Shown: piece by piece, positions 8,596 through 17,541 of the stretch
Position numbering within the stretch: position 1 is the stretch's first letter
Layout of the letters: every line of letters begins with the position of its first letter
NCBI RefSeq assembly: GCF_000689395.1
Contig: NZ_HG966617.1
Coordinates: 2,950,721-3,014,720 of the forward strand
Length of the DNA: 64,000 bases
Direction: 5' to 3'
From: Candidatus Phaeomarinobacter ectocarpi
GTDB lineage: Bacteria; Pseudomonadota; Alphaproteobacteria; CGMCC-115125
Notes under the pieces: model-generated
What the model was told of the DNA's origin: nothing
The model's database searches: none
The model's input: the letters and a program-made list of their open reading frames with translations, nothing else
Translations under genes and position numbers: made by a program

Positions 8596-10326
8596 TTAGC
8601 GCTTGTCTTTCTGGCTTTCAGCAATGGCGCTATGGACAAAACTCACACATACCGAGCCATCACCCACAGCCGAGGCCACCCGTTTGATGGACCCCGAGCG
8701 GATATCACCGACAGCAAAGACCCCGGGACAACTCGTCTCCAGATGGAAGGGCTTTCGCGCTAAAGGCCAGTTAGCAGTTTCAAGGTGTTCTGCAGTCAGC
8801 GTATCGCCCGTGCGGACAAATCCCTTCTCATCGCGGATGATCCTGTCCTCCAGAAAATCTGACGCCGGTTTTGCACCAATGAACAAGAACAGGTGCGTTG
8901 CATCCATTGCTGTGTCTTCACCACTTTGGTTGTTGCGCACGTGAATGCGTTCCACGCCACTCTCACCCTCAAGGCGTTGCACCTCTGTATGCACAACGAG
9001 CTCGATGTTCGGCGTGCTCTCTATCCGCCGGATGAGATATTGCGACATGGTATCTGCCAGGTTGTCCCGGCGGATCAGAATCGACACCTTGCGGGCACGG
9101 CCCGAGAGATAGACCGCCGCCTGTCCGGCCGAGTTTCCGCCGCCGACAATCACCACATGCTGATCCCGGCACATCATCCCCTGGATATGGCTGGCTCCGT
9201 AATGAACACCGACGCCTTCGAATTTCTCAAGTCCCTCAATGTCCGGCTGCCGGTAAATAGCGCCAGACGCAATTACAACAGCACGCGCCTTCAATTGGCC
9301 ACCGCAATCAAGCGTGAGGTGATGGAAGGGTGACCCGCAGGTCAATGCCGCGGCTTCCTGCGCCACGGCCACTTCGGCACCGAACTTTTGCGCCTGCAGG
9401 AATCCTCGCCCGGTAAGCGCCTGACCGGAAATGCCGGTGGGAAACCCAAGATAGTTTTCAATGCGCGACGATGACCCCGCCTGACCGCCAATGGCGCATT
9501 TTTCAAGCACCACAACATCTAGCCCCTCGGACGCGGAATACACTGCAGCGGCAAGGCCAGCAGGACCACCGCCAATAACAGCGACATCAAAGGACGCGTC
9601 AGCCGGCAACTCCGCAGTCAGCCCCAGGCAATCAGCCACTTCCTTGATGGTTGGCTGAGACAGCCGTGTATGCCCACAGATCACCAGCGGCTTCGGACAG
9701 GTTTCTGCATCAAGCGCCTTGCGCCTGCCGGCCTCCGCGTCGGCTGACGCATCAACCACCGCATAGGGAACAGCATTGCGTGACAGAAACTCGCGTATGC
9801 CGGCAGCTTGCTTGTCGGTCTCGTCACCCACAATGATGATATCACCCAGATGCTTGGAAATCATATTCATCCGTCTAAGGATGAATGCTTGCAGGATCTT
9901 CTCGCCCAGCTCAGCTTCCACAGCCAGAAGATCGCGCAATAGCTCATTCGACACTTTGACCGCACGCAGATCAGATTTCGCTGCACCGGCAACAAAGGCA
10001 CCCCGCCCGGTCATCGTGACGGTTTCACCGCTGAAGCCGCCACGCTCATGGGTATAGACAATGTGCTCGCCCGCTTCGTCGCGGCGCAGGATATCCATCT
10101 GCCCATCCAGCACGAGATAGAAGGCGACGTTCCGCTCACCGACTTCCCAAAGGCGCGTTCCTGCCGATACCAAGACCTCATCGCCATAGGTCAGCACCTT
10201 TTTGGTCTCGTCATCGCTCAGGCGCGGATAAAGCTCGTCCATCCGTCCTTCGACACCAGCCGCCCATGGCGGCGCATCAGGAGCAGGAGAGGGGGTGGTT
10301 ACAACCTTGTGTGAGACATCGGTCAC
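8596..10326 (-). CDS. Cyclic-nucleotide-domain / thioredoxin-reductase-like flavoprotein
   Basis: A 576-residue fusion. Residues about 30-150 form a CRP-type cyclic-nucleotide-binding domain, about 160-235 a small thioredoxin-fold-like linker, and about 245-570 a thioredoxin-reductase-like module with FAD motif GGGPAGLAAAVYSASEG, NAD(P)H motif VVIVGGGNSAGQAAVYLSG and the C-terminal FAD motif PGVFAVGDIR. Where true thioredoxin reductases have the redox pair CATC, this protein has GASH, so it cannot relay electrons through that disulfide. The architecture is known in bacteria but poorly characterised. It may be an NAD(P)H-dependent oxidoreductase gated by a nucleotide or redox signal. The gene is monocistronic. 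Confidence 0.87.
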   Translation of the reverse strand: MTDVSHKVVTTPSPAPDAPPWAAGVEGRMDELYPRLSDDETKKVLTYGDEVLVSAGTRLWEVGERNVAFYLVLDGQMDILRRDEAGEHIVYTHERGGFSGETVTMTGRGAFVAGAAKSDLRAVKVSNELLRDLLAVEAELGEKILQAFILRRMNMISKHLGDIIIVGDETDKQAAGIREFLSRNAVPYAVVDASADAEAGRRKALDAETCPKPLVICGHTRLSQPTIKEVADCLGLTAELPADASFDVAVIGGGPAGLAAAVYSASEGLDVVVLEKCAIGGQAGSSSRIENYLGFPTGISGQALTGRGFLQAQKFGAEVAVAQEAAALTCGSPFHHLTLDCGGQLKARAVVIASGAIYRQPDIEGLEKFEGVGVHYGASHIQGMMCRDQHVVIVGGGNSAGQAAVYLSGRARKVSILIRRDNLADTMSQYLIRRIESTPNIELVVHTEVQRLEGESGVERIHVRNNQSGEDTAMDATHLFLFIGAKPASDFLEDRIIRDEKGFVRTGDTLTAEHLETANWPLARKPFHLETSCPGVFAVGDIRSGSIKRVASAVGDGSVCVSFVHSAIAESQKDKR

Positions 10327-10573
10327 AAAATTCTGCCTGTTCTTGAGAAAAGTCGGAAAAACTCCCGAAAATCAGGGAAGTCTCCGGACAGGGTTTCAGC
10401 GAAAACACTCGTAATACGTGCATTACAAAGTGCCAGAGCACAGATTGTTAACGCCCCCTCGCTACCATGGAAGGGAAAAATCACGTCCAGGTGCCGGGCC
10501 CTCGCAAAGGCCGAGTGCGGGCATCGTTGCTGAAACCATTACTGTCGACCATCGACAACAAAAAGAGCGACAA

Positions 10574-11827
10574 ATGTCCAATCCGTCTCTTATCGACTTC
10601 CTCGCCAGCAAAAATTCTGAAAGCGCCGCGCAAGACGATCTTGTGACACGCGCCCTTGAGACAGTACGCCAGCATCTGGAGATGGATGTCGCCTACGTAT
10701 CAGAAATCGTCGACAACAAATCCGTCTTTCGCAAAGTGGATGCCCCCGGCCTCGAGGAACTGATCAAACCCGGCGACGAAAAATCGCTGGACGATGTCTA
10801 TTGCAAACACATTCTGGAAGGCCGCCTGCCCGAGTTGATGCCAGACACATCCAAGGAACCGTTTGCAGCCAACATGCCGGTGACTGAGATGATCGGCGCC
10901 CATGTCAGCGTGCCGCTGCGCCGCGACAACGGACAGGTGTATGGGATGTTCTGCTGCTTCAGCGCCGAACCAAAAGAACACCTCAACGAACGCGACCTGA
11001 ACATCACACGCGCTTTTGCGGGCCTGGTTGCCGAGAAGATCGGCGCGGACCTCAAACATTCTGAAGATTATGATGAAAAGCGCACACGCATTGAACACAC
11101 AATAGCAAACAACGAGATGTCTCTTGTTTTCCAGCCGATTGTGGATCTCTCAACGAACCAGCCCATTGGCTTTGAAAGCCTGGCCCGCTTCTCAGGCCAG
11201 CCGCAGCGTCCGCCAAATGAGTGGTTTGACGAAGCCAATGAAGTGGGCTTGGGCATCGATCTGGAGTTACGTGCCATACGGACCGCACTTGAAGAAGCTG
11301 CATCTTTGCCAGATGGCATCTCCGTCTCCGTAAATGCCTCGCCGTTTGTGGTGGTGGACCCACGGTTCGGTGATGTGTTTGACGGTCTTGATCTCACAGA
11401 CATCGTTGTCGAAATCACAGAGCATGCTCAGGTGGAAGACTATGGTGCACTGGGCCGTGCATTGAAGCCCTTGCGCAATCGCGGGCTGCGCCTTGCAATC
11501 GACGATGCAGGCGGCGGCTATGCAGGTCTGCAATACATGCTGCTTCTCCACCCTGACATCATTAAGCTGGACATCTCGCTTACCAGCAACGTGCACACCA
11601 ACGCTGCAAAGTCGTCCCTGGCGTCAGCGCTTGTCTTGTTTGCAAGCCAGACCGGCGCCGCGATTATCGCCGAGGGTATTGAGACACAAGAAGAGCTGAA
11701 CGCCCTCAAGATGCTTGGCGTGCACCGTGGTCAGGGGTATCTGCTTGGTCGCCCAGCCGCGTTGGTGGATGCGCTGGAGATGCTGCCGGCAGATGACAAG
11801 TCCGCGGAGCTCGGTCGCACTGCCTGA
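10574..11827 (+). CDS. GAF-EAL domain c-di-GMP phosphodiesterase
   Basis: A 417-residue cytoplasmic protein with an N-terminal GAF domain (about residues 20-165) and a C-terminal EAL domain (about 175-410). The EAL signature is degenerate (ESLARF), but the catalytic glutamate is kept. NASP, EITEHAQ, the aspartate pair in AIDDAGGGYAG, DIIKLD, AEGIETQEE and QGYLLG retain the other metal and base residues, so activity is plausible. I chose ATG 10574; an in-frame GTG at 10418 would add 52 low-complexity residues that do not look like a domain. It likely hydrolyses cyclic di-GMP in response to a small ligand or redox state sensed by GAF. Confidence 0.87.
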   Translation: MSNPSLIDFLASKNSESAAQDDLVTRALETVRQHLEMDVAYVSEIVDNKSVFRKVDAPGLEELIKPGDEKSLDDVYCKHILEGRLPELMPDTSKEPFAANMPVTEMIGAHVSVPLRRDNGQVYGMFCCFSAEPKEHLNERDLNITRAFAGLVAEKIGADLKHSEDYDEKRTRIEHTIANNEMSLVFQPIVDLSTNQPIGFESLARFSGQPQRPPNEWFDEANEVGLGIDLELRAIRTALEEAASLPDGISVSVNASPFVVVDPRFGDVFDGLDLTDIVVEITEHAQVEDYGALGRALKPLRNRGLRLAIDDAGGGYAGLQYMLLLHPDIIKLDISLTSNVHTNAAKSSLASALVLFASQTGAAIIAEGIETQEELNALKMLGVHRGQGYLLGRPAALVDALEMLPADDKSAELGRTA

Positions 11828-11832
11828 GGCAA

Positions 11833-12711
11833 TCAGTCGATGATGCGACGGCAGGCCTTCGCGAGCATACTGCCCAGCTGTGGATTATAGGCAGGAAAGA
11901 GATGTGCCTCGATGGCCTCCAGCTCCATCAGCAGCAACTGACCTTGATGCGGCACCACATCAACGCGGGTAGCGATGGCCGGTCCGGGCATCACCTCAAG
12001 GAATGCGCGACACGCTTCAATCTCCCCTGAAGGAGGGTGATACGCTTCATCCGCCCCCCCGTGATGGGTATGGATCAGGTAGTTTCCATCGGCGGGTCGC
12101 TTGCGTAGGGCGTGAGAGAACTCACGCTCGACGAACACGAACGACAACTCTCCTTGATCCAGAATGCCGGACATGAACGGCTGGGCGAAATGGGTGTCAG
12201 GCACCAGGTCCAGGCCATCTTCATCACGCGTCACCCGACGCATATCAAACCCTCCGCCGCCATAAAGTGGCTTGAGCACAATCTCAGGCGTGCCCAAGCG
12301 CGCGCGCAAGTCATCCACGGTGGTATCCGGACCATCCACAAAAGCACTGGGAATAACCGGAAGGCCCTTGGCCTCCAACTCTTCCAGATACCGCTTGTTC
12401 ATGTTCCAGAAAATTGTCTGCGGATCATTCATCACAGGGGCATATGCAGCAGCCCGGGATAGAAAAGCTGCGAACGCGTTCGGCTTTTCTTTGTAGTTCC
12501 ATGTTGTGCGCACAAAGTAGAGATCAAAGTCCGCTGTCGAAGGATCAACCTGCTCCCAGTCCACTTCGATCAGTTCAAGCCCCACCGCTGCGAAGGCCGG
12601 CGCAAAAGCATCCAGCTCCATGTCATGCTCGAACGCATCCGGCCACTTGTCCGGCGACGTTGTCAGATTGTGTTTGCAGGCAAGAAAAGCGATCTTTCGG
12701 GAGGCAGGCAT
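11833..12711 (-). CDS. ATP-grasp domain ligase, RimK/DcsG-like, unknown substrate
   Basis: A 292-residue ATP-grasp protein. K147 in IVLKPLYGGGG starts the ATP-binding loop, and MELEAIEAHLF (262-272) is the metal-binding ELExIE signature shared with D-cycloserine ligase DcsG and its many uncharacterised relatives. These enzymes activate a carboxylate as acyl-phosphate for attack by an amine or similar group. The ATG at 12711 gives the family's usual length; the open frame extends 25 codons further upstream. It is convergent with the GAF-EAL gene (5 bp apart) and divergent from a helical protein gene. No biosynthetic neighbours point to a substrate. Confidence 0.75.
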   Translation of the reverse strand: MPASRKIAFLACKHNLTTSPDKWPDAFEHDMELDAFAPAFAAVGLELIEVDWEQVDPSTADFDLYFVRTTWNYKEKPNAFAAFLSRAAAYAPVMNDPQTIFWNMNKRYLEELEAKGLPVIPSAFVDGPDTTVDDLRARLGTPEIVLKPLYGGGGFDMRRVTRDEDGLDLVPDTHFAQPFMSGILDQGELSFVFVEREFSHALRKRPADGNYLIHTHHGGADEAYHPPSGEIEACRAFLEVMPGPAIATRVDVVPHQGQLLLMELEAIEAHLFPAYNPQLGSMLAKACRRIID

Positions 12712-12803
12712 AGGACACCGACACAACTGGAGTTCGACACAAAGCGGGGTAACCAGCATAGCCTTCCATGCTGACCCCGCGACCACTTTCCCAAGAGCAC
12801 AAG

Positions 12804-13319
12804 ATGAGCTTGAAAGACACGGTTGCCGCCTGGGACGGAAAATCCGTCAAGGCCATTGCGGAGATCTATGACGTCAACAAGACAGATCTCACCTTCGGCT
12901 CACGGCTGATCCGATCGCTAGGTGACCCTGAATGCGAACGTGGCATCACGTGGCTGATCAAACACCACCTCGAACTGGGGTGGCTGCCTCAGTCCACAGA
13001 TGAAACATCAGCGGTGCTGAACGCGCTGCCGCACACGACCCATTGGGAGGCTCGTCTTCATGTGCTGCAGTGTCTTCCCTACCTCACCATTCCATTGGAT
13101 CAGGTCAAACCGGTGCAGGGACATCTGCAGAACGCAATCCTTGATGACGCAAAGTTCGTCCGCGCCTGGGCGTATCACGGCCTTCATGTGCTGGCCTCGC
13201 AACACCCCGACTTTCAGGAAACTGCAGGTGACATTCTGAAGAAAGCACGGGAAACAGAAGCAGCCGCATCAGCGAAGGTCAAAATTCGTCATGCTCTCAA
13301 GGCATTGGGCATTGATTAA
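12804..13319 (+). CDS. Hypothetical helical (HEAT-like) protein
   Basis: A 171-residue protein with no recognised catalytic motif. It is predicted to be almost wholly alpha-helical, with repeated helix pairs (for example WEARLHVLQCLPYL and FVRAWAYHGLHVLAS) that resemble HEAT-type scaffolds. There is no signal peptide or membrane segment. The ATG at 12804 starts MSLKDTVAAWDG; an upstream in-frame ATG at 12768 adds 12 residues. It is divergent from the ATP-grasp gene with a gap of about 90 bp, so a shared promoter region is possible. Function unknown. Confidence 0.65.
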   Translation: MSLKDTVAAWDGKSVKAIAEIYDVNKTDLTFGSRLIRSLGDPECERGITWLIKHHLELGWLPQSTDETSAVLNALPHTTHWEARLHVLQCLPYLTIPLDQVKPVQGHLQNAILDDAKFVRAWAYHGLHVLASQHPDFQETAGDILKKARETEAAASAKVKIRHALKALGID

Positions 13320-13370
13320 GACAATAATGCTTAGCTACCAGCGTAACTGTATCCCACCTGGCACGGCGAA

Positions 13371-14717
13371 ATGCTCAGTCTGCTCAAGACTAAATACTGG
13401 CCTGAGACACGCGAAGGTGCGGAGCTTCGGGTTGCATCGGAGCGGACATTTGCGACGTTCTGCGTACTCGCCGGCATTTCGGGCACACTCGTCTCAATAA
13501 CCAACATCCCCTACCTGGCCATTCACCCGGTCCAGGTTGCACTTGGTCAGGCGATCGCTATTGGATTTCTGCTCGGGCCGACACTCATCAACGGGCACCC
13601 TTCCTTCGGCAGACGCGTCAGGTTGGCAGGCTATGGCGCCATGACGCTGTTCATCACACTGTCCCTTAGCCTGGGCATCCTGATCTCATCTACCAACCTG
13701 TTGCTCCTCCCGGCCATTGCTGCTTTCACGCTCATTCAGGGCTGGCGATTTGGACTTCTCACCACTGCAGTTTCCTGCGGCGCATTTGTGTTTGGCTATG
13801 TGAACGAAACCACTGGCACTACGGGCCACGACCCTGACCCTGCCTTTCTTGTGAGCTTGATCTGCGGCGCGGTCATCTTGTTTCTAGGCAGCACGATCTA
13901 CCGCCGCGAAATGCAACGCGCTGCAGACCGTATTGAGGCCGAGCGTGAGCGCGCCCTGGAAGCCGACAAGGCCAAATCAGAATTCCTGGCGATGATGAGC
14001 CACGAAATTCGCACCCCCATGAACGGCGTGATTGGCATGCTGCAATTGCTGACCATGTCGAAGATGCCAGAAGCAGATCAAGAACACGCCGAGATTGCCT
14101 TGCACTCGGCACACTCACTGCTGTCCATCCTCAATGACATACTCGACTACTCCAAGAATGAAGCTGGCGGCCTCGAAATCAAATGCGTGCCCTTTGATCC
14201 GGCGGAGCTGGCACGCGAGGTTACAGACCTCTTTCGCCCGCTGGCATCAGCAAAACAGGTGGTCATAAATCTGCATGGATCGGACGGATTGCCAGCGCGT
14301 GTCATGAGTGACCGCGACCGGATTCGGCAGGTCCTGTCCAACCTGATCAGCAACGCCGTCAAGTTTACGGACGCAGGGTCTGTGGACGTGTTCATCAAAC
14401 ACGCCCGCAATATGGATGGTGGTTGCCTTCAGGTTGAGGTACACGACACAGGCATCGGCATTCCTGACAACCAGGCTGACACCGTGTTTGATCGCTTCAA
14501 ACAGGTTGAGACCAGCAATACCCGTCGCCATGGTGGAACCGGTCTTGGTCTCGCGATTTGCCGTCAGATCACCGAGCACATGAACGGCACAATCAGCCTT
14601 GAAAGAAATGCCGGTGGAGGCTGCTGCTTCTGCTTTGACATCCCCTGCCCGGCTGCAGCGGGTAGCGCGCACCCCTCAACAGACGAACCCGGAACCCTGA
14701 TTGGCCAGACAGGCTGA
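13371..14717 (+). CDS. Membrane sensor histidine kinase
   Basis: A 448-residue kinase. The N-terminal 175 residues hold about five hydrophobic segments with no recognised extracytoplasmic sensor. A short helix follows, then the HisKA box with phospho-acceptor H211 (MMSHEIRTPMNG) and a complete ATPase domain: N-box NLISNAVKFT, G1 DTGIGIP, F-box DRFKQVE and G2 GGTGLGLAI. The H-box type is that of hybrid kinases, but no receiver domain follows. No response regulator gene is adjacent, so the partner is elsewhere. Confidence 0.87.
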   Translation: MLSLLKTKYWPETREGAELRVASERTFATFCVLAGISGTLVSITNIPYLAIHPVQVALGQAIAIGFLLGPTLINGHPSFGRRVRLAGYGAMTLFITLSLSLGILISSTNLLLLPAIAAFTLIQGWRFGLLTTAVSCGAFVFGYVNETTGTTGHDPDPAFLVSLICGAVILFLGSTIYRREMQRAADRIEAERERALEADKAKSEFLAMMSHEIRTPMNGVIGMLQLLTMSKMPEADQEHAEIALHSAHSLLSILNDILDYSKNEAGGLEIKCVPFDPAELAREVTDLFRPLASAKQVVINLHGSDGLPARVMSDRDRIRQVLSNLISNAVKFTDAGSVDVFIKHARNMDGGCLQVEVHDTGIGIPDNQADTVFDRFKQVETSNTRRHGGTGLGLAICRQITEHMNGTISLERNAGGGCCFCFDIPCPAAAGSAHPSTDEPGTLIGQTG

Positions 14718-14745
14718 CCTGACAGCCAATGACAGGTAGGGCAGC

Positions 14746-15642
14746 CTACTCGGCCGCCTGCTTGCCTTCACGATCCCGCAGGAAGCGATACAGCTGCGCA
14801 TCCCAATGGCTGGTGGCCGACAGCTTGGCCCGCTTGGTCCACGGCTCGAAGCGAGGTGCCCGTACACCTTCAGGATGATCGCCCAGCACCGTGACACGCT
14901 GAATGACCCGCTCACCCACAAAATCATTGATGACAAAATGCTGGGTCACCCGGTTGTCCCACATGCCGATCATGCCTTGTGACCAGTTGATGCGCGCGGT
15001 GAAACGCGGGTTTTGAACCCAGCGGGTGAGGAAGGCGAGGAGCGCTTCACTCTCGAATGCATTCATCTCGACAATACGCCGCGTGAAATGCTCGTTGACG
15101 TAAAGCGCTTTTTCTCGGGTCTCAGGATGCAACCGCACCACCGGATGAATGGCCATCGCGTCGCGATTGCCATGCGGCCGCGCATCATGGAGCGCCGTCA
15201 GCCCTTCCAGCATTTCCTGCATCGGTTCGGAGAGGTCGTTATAGGCGGCAATGAGATTGGTCCACATGGTGTCACCGCCCGCCTCAGGACACGTCACCAT
15301 GTTGAGGATCGACATCAGGGGGGGCGAGTCGGTGAACGTCAGATCCGTATGCCACTCATCCGCAATGCCACCTTCACTGGCTGCCAGCTCAAAGATGTGG
15401 GGGTCGGGTGCATCAGGCTTGGCGAGGTTCGGATGTGCCCCTTCAAGCTCGCCAAATTTCTGCCCAAGGGCGACATGCTGTGCCGGCGTCAGGTTCTGGT
15501 TTGGAAAAACAAGAACCTTGCGCTCCGTCAGCAGTGACTTGACCGCATCCACATCACTTTGGCCCGCCTCCGCCAGATTGATTCCGGACACCGAAGCCCC
15601 CAGTGATCCTGCCAGCGGACGGACGTCCAATGTTGCACTCAT
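14746..15642 (-). CDS. TauD/TfdA family Fe(II)/2-oxoglutarate dioxygenase
   Basis: A 298-residue dioxygenase. The iron facial triad is visible as H98-x-D100 (EWHTDLTF) and H235 (RVTQHFVIND), and R249 is the likely 2-oxoglutarate-binding arginine. Family members hydroxylate taurine, 2,4-D, alkyl sulfates or other small acids and release the leaving group as an aldehyde product. Start ATG 15642 is preceded by AAGGGG at good spacing; an upstream in-frame ATG at 15690 is less likely. No sulfonate transporter or desulfonation genes are adjacent, so the substrate is open. A palindromic site about 105 bp upstream could regulate it. Confidence 0.87.
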   Translation of the reverse strand: MSATLDVRPLAGSLGASVSGINLAEAGQSDVDAVKSLLTERKVLVFPNQNLTPAQHVALGQKFGELEGAHPNLAKPDAPDPHIFELAASEGGIADEWHTDLTFTDSPPLMSILNMVTCPEAGGDTMWTNLIAAYNDLSEPMQEMLEGLTALHDARPHGNRDAMAIHPVVRLHPETREKALYVNEHFTRRIVEMNAFESEALLAFLTRWVQNPRFTARINWSQGMIGMWDNRVTQHFVINDFVGERVIQRVTVLGDHPEGVRAPRFEPWTKRAKLSATSHWDAQLYRFLRDREGKQAAE

Positions 15643-15746
15643 TTCCTGCCCCTTACGTTCCTGGGATTCATCGCGTCCCTTGATCGCCATTATTCAACGG
15701 AAGCGGTCACAAGACCAGCATCCGCCACACTTGACACCAACACAAC

Positions 15747-15769
15747 TATTGGCACAAATAATGCCAATA
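15747..15769. promoter_or_regulatory. Inverted repeat TATTGGCA-N7-TGCCAATA between dioxygenase and hypothetical gene
   Basis: Perfect 8-bp arms with a 7-nt AT-rich spacer lie in the divergent region between the dioxygenase (start 15642) and the gene at 15834. The same bases also fit a sigma54 -24/-12 element on the + strand (TTGGCAC, then ATGC, GG-to-GC spacing 10). Either an operator, for example for the nearby LysR regulator, or a sigma54 promoter is possible. Confidence 0.5.
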
Positions 15770-15833
15770 CAAGGGTGGCACATCGGTCATGGATCGAATG
15801 ATCCCATGAAAGTGCGTCGATGAAAGAACGCTG

Positions 15834-16535
15834 ATGAAGTGGTTGGCCAAGATTGCCCTGTCCATTGTGACTGCACTGGTCATAGGTGCAGCCTGGCTCT
15901 TCTGGCTCGCCTTCTTCTCTGAGCGCCCACCGCTGACAACAGAGCAGGCGGCGCTGGAAGGAGACGGCAGCACCATCGACTATTGCGCCCTTCCGAAGCT
16001 CGACAGCAGCGGCAGGCGGGCAGCCGACATTCCAAAGGGAAACACGCCCGGCTGCAGCTACACCCACTTTCCCCTGCCGATCCTACGTGAGTGCACAGAG
16101 CCGCTGCCGGTGGGCACCGTCGACATTCGCGGCCTGTGGATCGGCGTCACCGGCAAGGTCGGACATGTGGAACGCGTTGAACAATGCGGCACCCGGACGG
16201 TCATCACGAGCAGCGGCATCATCCACGATTCCGGCCCCAACAGCACCGGGGGTTTCACGTCCAACGACACTGAGGGTGCGGTCGTGTTTACCATCGGTGA
16301 CAGGGAATATTGCCCGCGCACATCTGCGGGCATGGTCTGGAATCAGGGCGCGCTTGAGTTTCGAGTTTTCGGCTGGGGTCCAACCGTCGTGCGGCGTTAC
16401 CTCGATGGGCAACAGCTGGTGTGGGAATATGTCGATGGCAGCATCACCCGCATGAACCGCATCTGCACATTGCCAGAGGATCAAAAAGTGCCAGCCCCGC
16501 GCGGGCCGCGCTATTCGCTTTTTTCTGCCGACTGA
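15834..16535 (+). CDS. Hypothetical membrane-anchored exported protein
   Basis: A 233-residue protein of unknown function. One N-terminal membrane segment (about residues 6-28) has no clear cleavage site, so it is probably anchored with the rest in the periplasm. The body contains six or more cysteines (for example in IDYCALPK, GCSYTHF, LRECTEP and VEQCGTR), consistent with disulfides in an extracytoplasmic domain. The end of the gene overlaps the convergent lysR gene by 25 bp. Coding bias and composition match the neighbours. Confidence 0.65.
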   Translation: MKWLAKIALSIVTALVIGAAWLFWLAFFSERPPLTTEQAALEGDGSTIDYCALPKLDSSGRRAADIPKGNTPGCSYTHFPLPILRECTEPLPVGTVDIRGLWIGVTGKVGHVERVEQCGTRTVITSSGIIHDSGPNSTGGFTSNDTEGAVVFTIGDREYCPRTSAGMVWNQGALEFRVFGWGPTVVRRYLDGQQLVWEYVDGSITRMNRICTLPEDQKVPAPRGPRYSLFSAD

Positions 16536-17443
16536 TCATCGGCCGCTGCAGCCATAAGCGCAGGCAACCGATCAGCCAGCAAGTCATAGACAAGGCGAAT
16601 ACGCCGGCTGGTACGCAACTCCCGATGGGTGACCAGCCATACAGGAACCGGCACGGGCGCCATGCTGGGAAGCACCTGCTCCAGCTCGGGAAATCTGTCC
16701 GCAGCCTCTTTGGTAAGAAACGTGGCCCCCAGCCCGGCGCGTGTCAGTTCCATCAACAGCCCACCGCTTGCAGTTGACGCACGCATATTCTCCCGCGTGA
16801 CCGGCATACCCAGCCCTTGCAGAAACGGAACGATGTTTTCCGCTTCATCGAAACTGAGCAGATCAATGTCAGCCAGATCATCCAGCCCGTCTGGCCGCCC
16901 GGACCGATCAAGATAGTCACGGGATGCATAAAGATGCGCGGTGGTTTCCGCGACCAACCGCCCGATGAGATCCGGCTGCTCCGGTCGTGCATGGCGGATG
17001 GATATGTCGGCTTCACGACGGGTAAGGTCCCGTACATCGTTCGAGGTAATGACCTCGACAAATATCCCCGGCGCGACCTGCTGGAGTTCAGCGATGATCG
17101 ACGGCAGGTAATACCGCGCAAACAGCTCGGTTGCGGTAATGCTGACCTTGCCTTCCACGTGGCTGGACTGGCCCGACGCAGCAAGCGATACCTTGAGTGC
17201 TGCGTCACCCATGTCTTTCACATGCGCCAGCACTTCGTGTCCGGCCTGGGTCAGCGTCATGGCCCGGTGCCCGCGCTCAAACAGCGTCACCCCCAAGGCG
17301 TCCTCCAGTCCGGTGACCTGTCGGCTCAAGGTGGGCTGCGTCTGGCCGAGCGCCCGGGCGGCAGCTGACAAGGACCCTTCCTCCGCTGTCGCCAGAAACG
17401 CGCGGATTTGGTTCCAGTCAAAGGATATGGCGTTCCAATTCAT
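16511..17443 (-). CDS. LysR family transcriptional regulator
   Basis: A 310-residue LysR regulator with an N-terminal winged helix-turn-helix (GSLSAAARALGQTQPTLSRQ, about residues 18-37, then VTGLEDALGVTLFER) and a periplasmic-binding-protein-like effector domain. Possible targets are the methyltransferase, divergent across 98 bp, and less certainly the dioxygenase region with the TTGGCA palindrome. The C-terminus overlaps the convergent upstream gene by 25 bp. Confidence 0.9.
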   Translation of the reverse strand: MNWNAISFDWNQIRAFLATAEEGSLSAAARALGQTQPTLSRQVTGLEDALGVTLFERGHRAMTLTQAGHEVLAHVKDMGDAALKVSLAASGQSSHVEGKVSITATELFARYYLPSIIAELQQVAPGIFVEVITSNDVRDLTRREADISIRHARPEQPDLIGRLVAETTAHLYASRDYLDRSGRPDGLDDLADIDLLSFDEAENIVPFLQGLGMPVTRENMRASTASGGLLMELTRAGLGATFLTKEAADRFPELEQVLPSMAPVPVPVWLVTHRELRTSRRIRLVYDLLADRLPALMAAAADDQSAEKSE

Positions 17444-17541
17444 CTATTTTTGCATACCAAACGAACATAATTCAGCAATTTCTATCTGAAATACGCATGG
17501 GTATCTACTGGGCATACAGTTTCAGCCCGCAGGAGGCACCT

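Noticed and set aside
10411-10426. GTAAT...ATTAC palindrome upstream of the GAF-EAL gene
   Set aside because: Arms are only 5 bp with an imperfect centre; too weak to call an operator without other copies.
10418-10573. 52-codon N-terminal extension of the GAF-EAL gene
   Set aside because: The stretch is Arg/Pro-rich without domain character, and the ATG at 10574 starts a normal protein; treated as noncoding leader.
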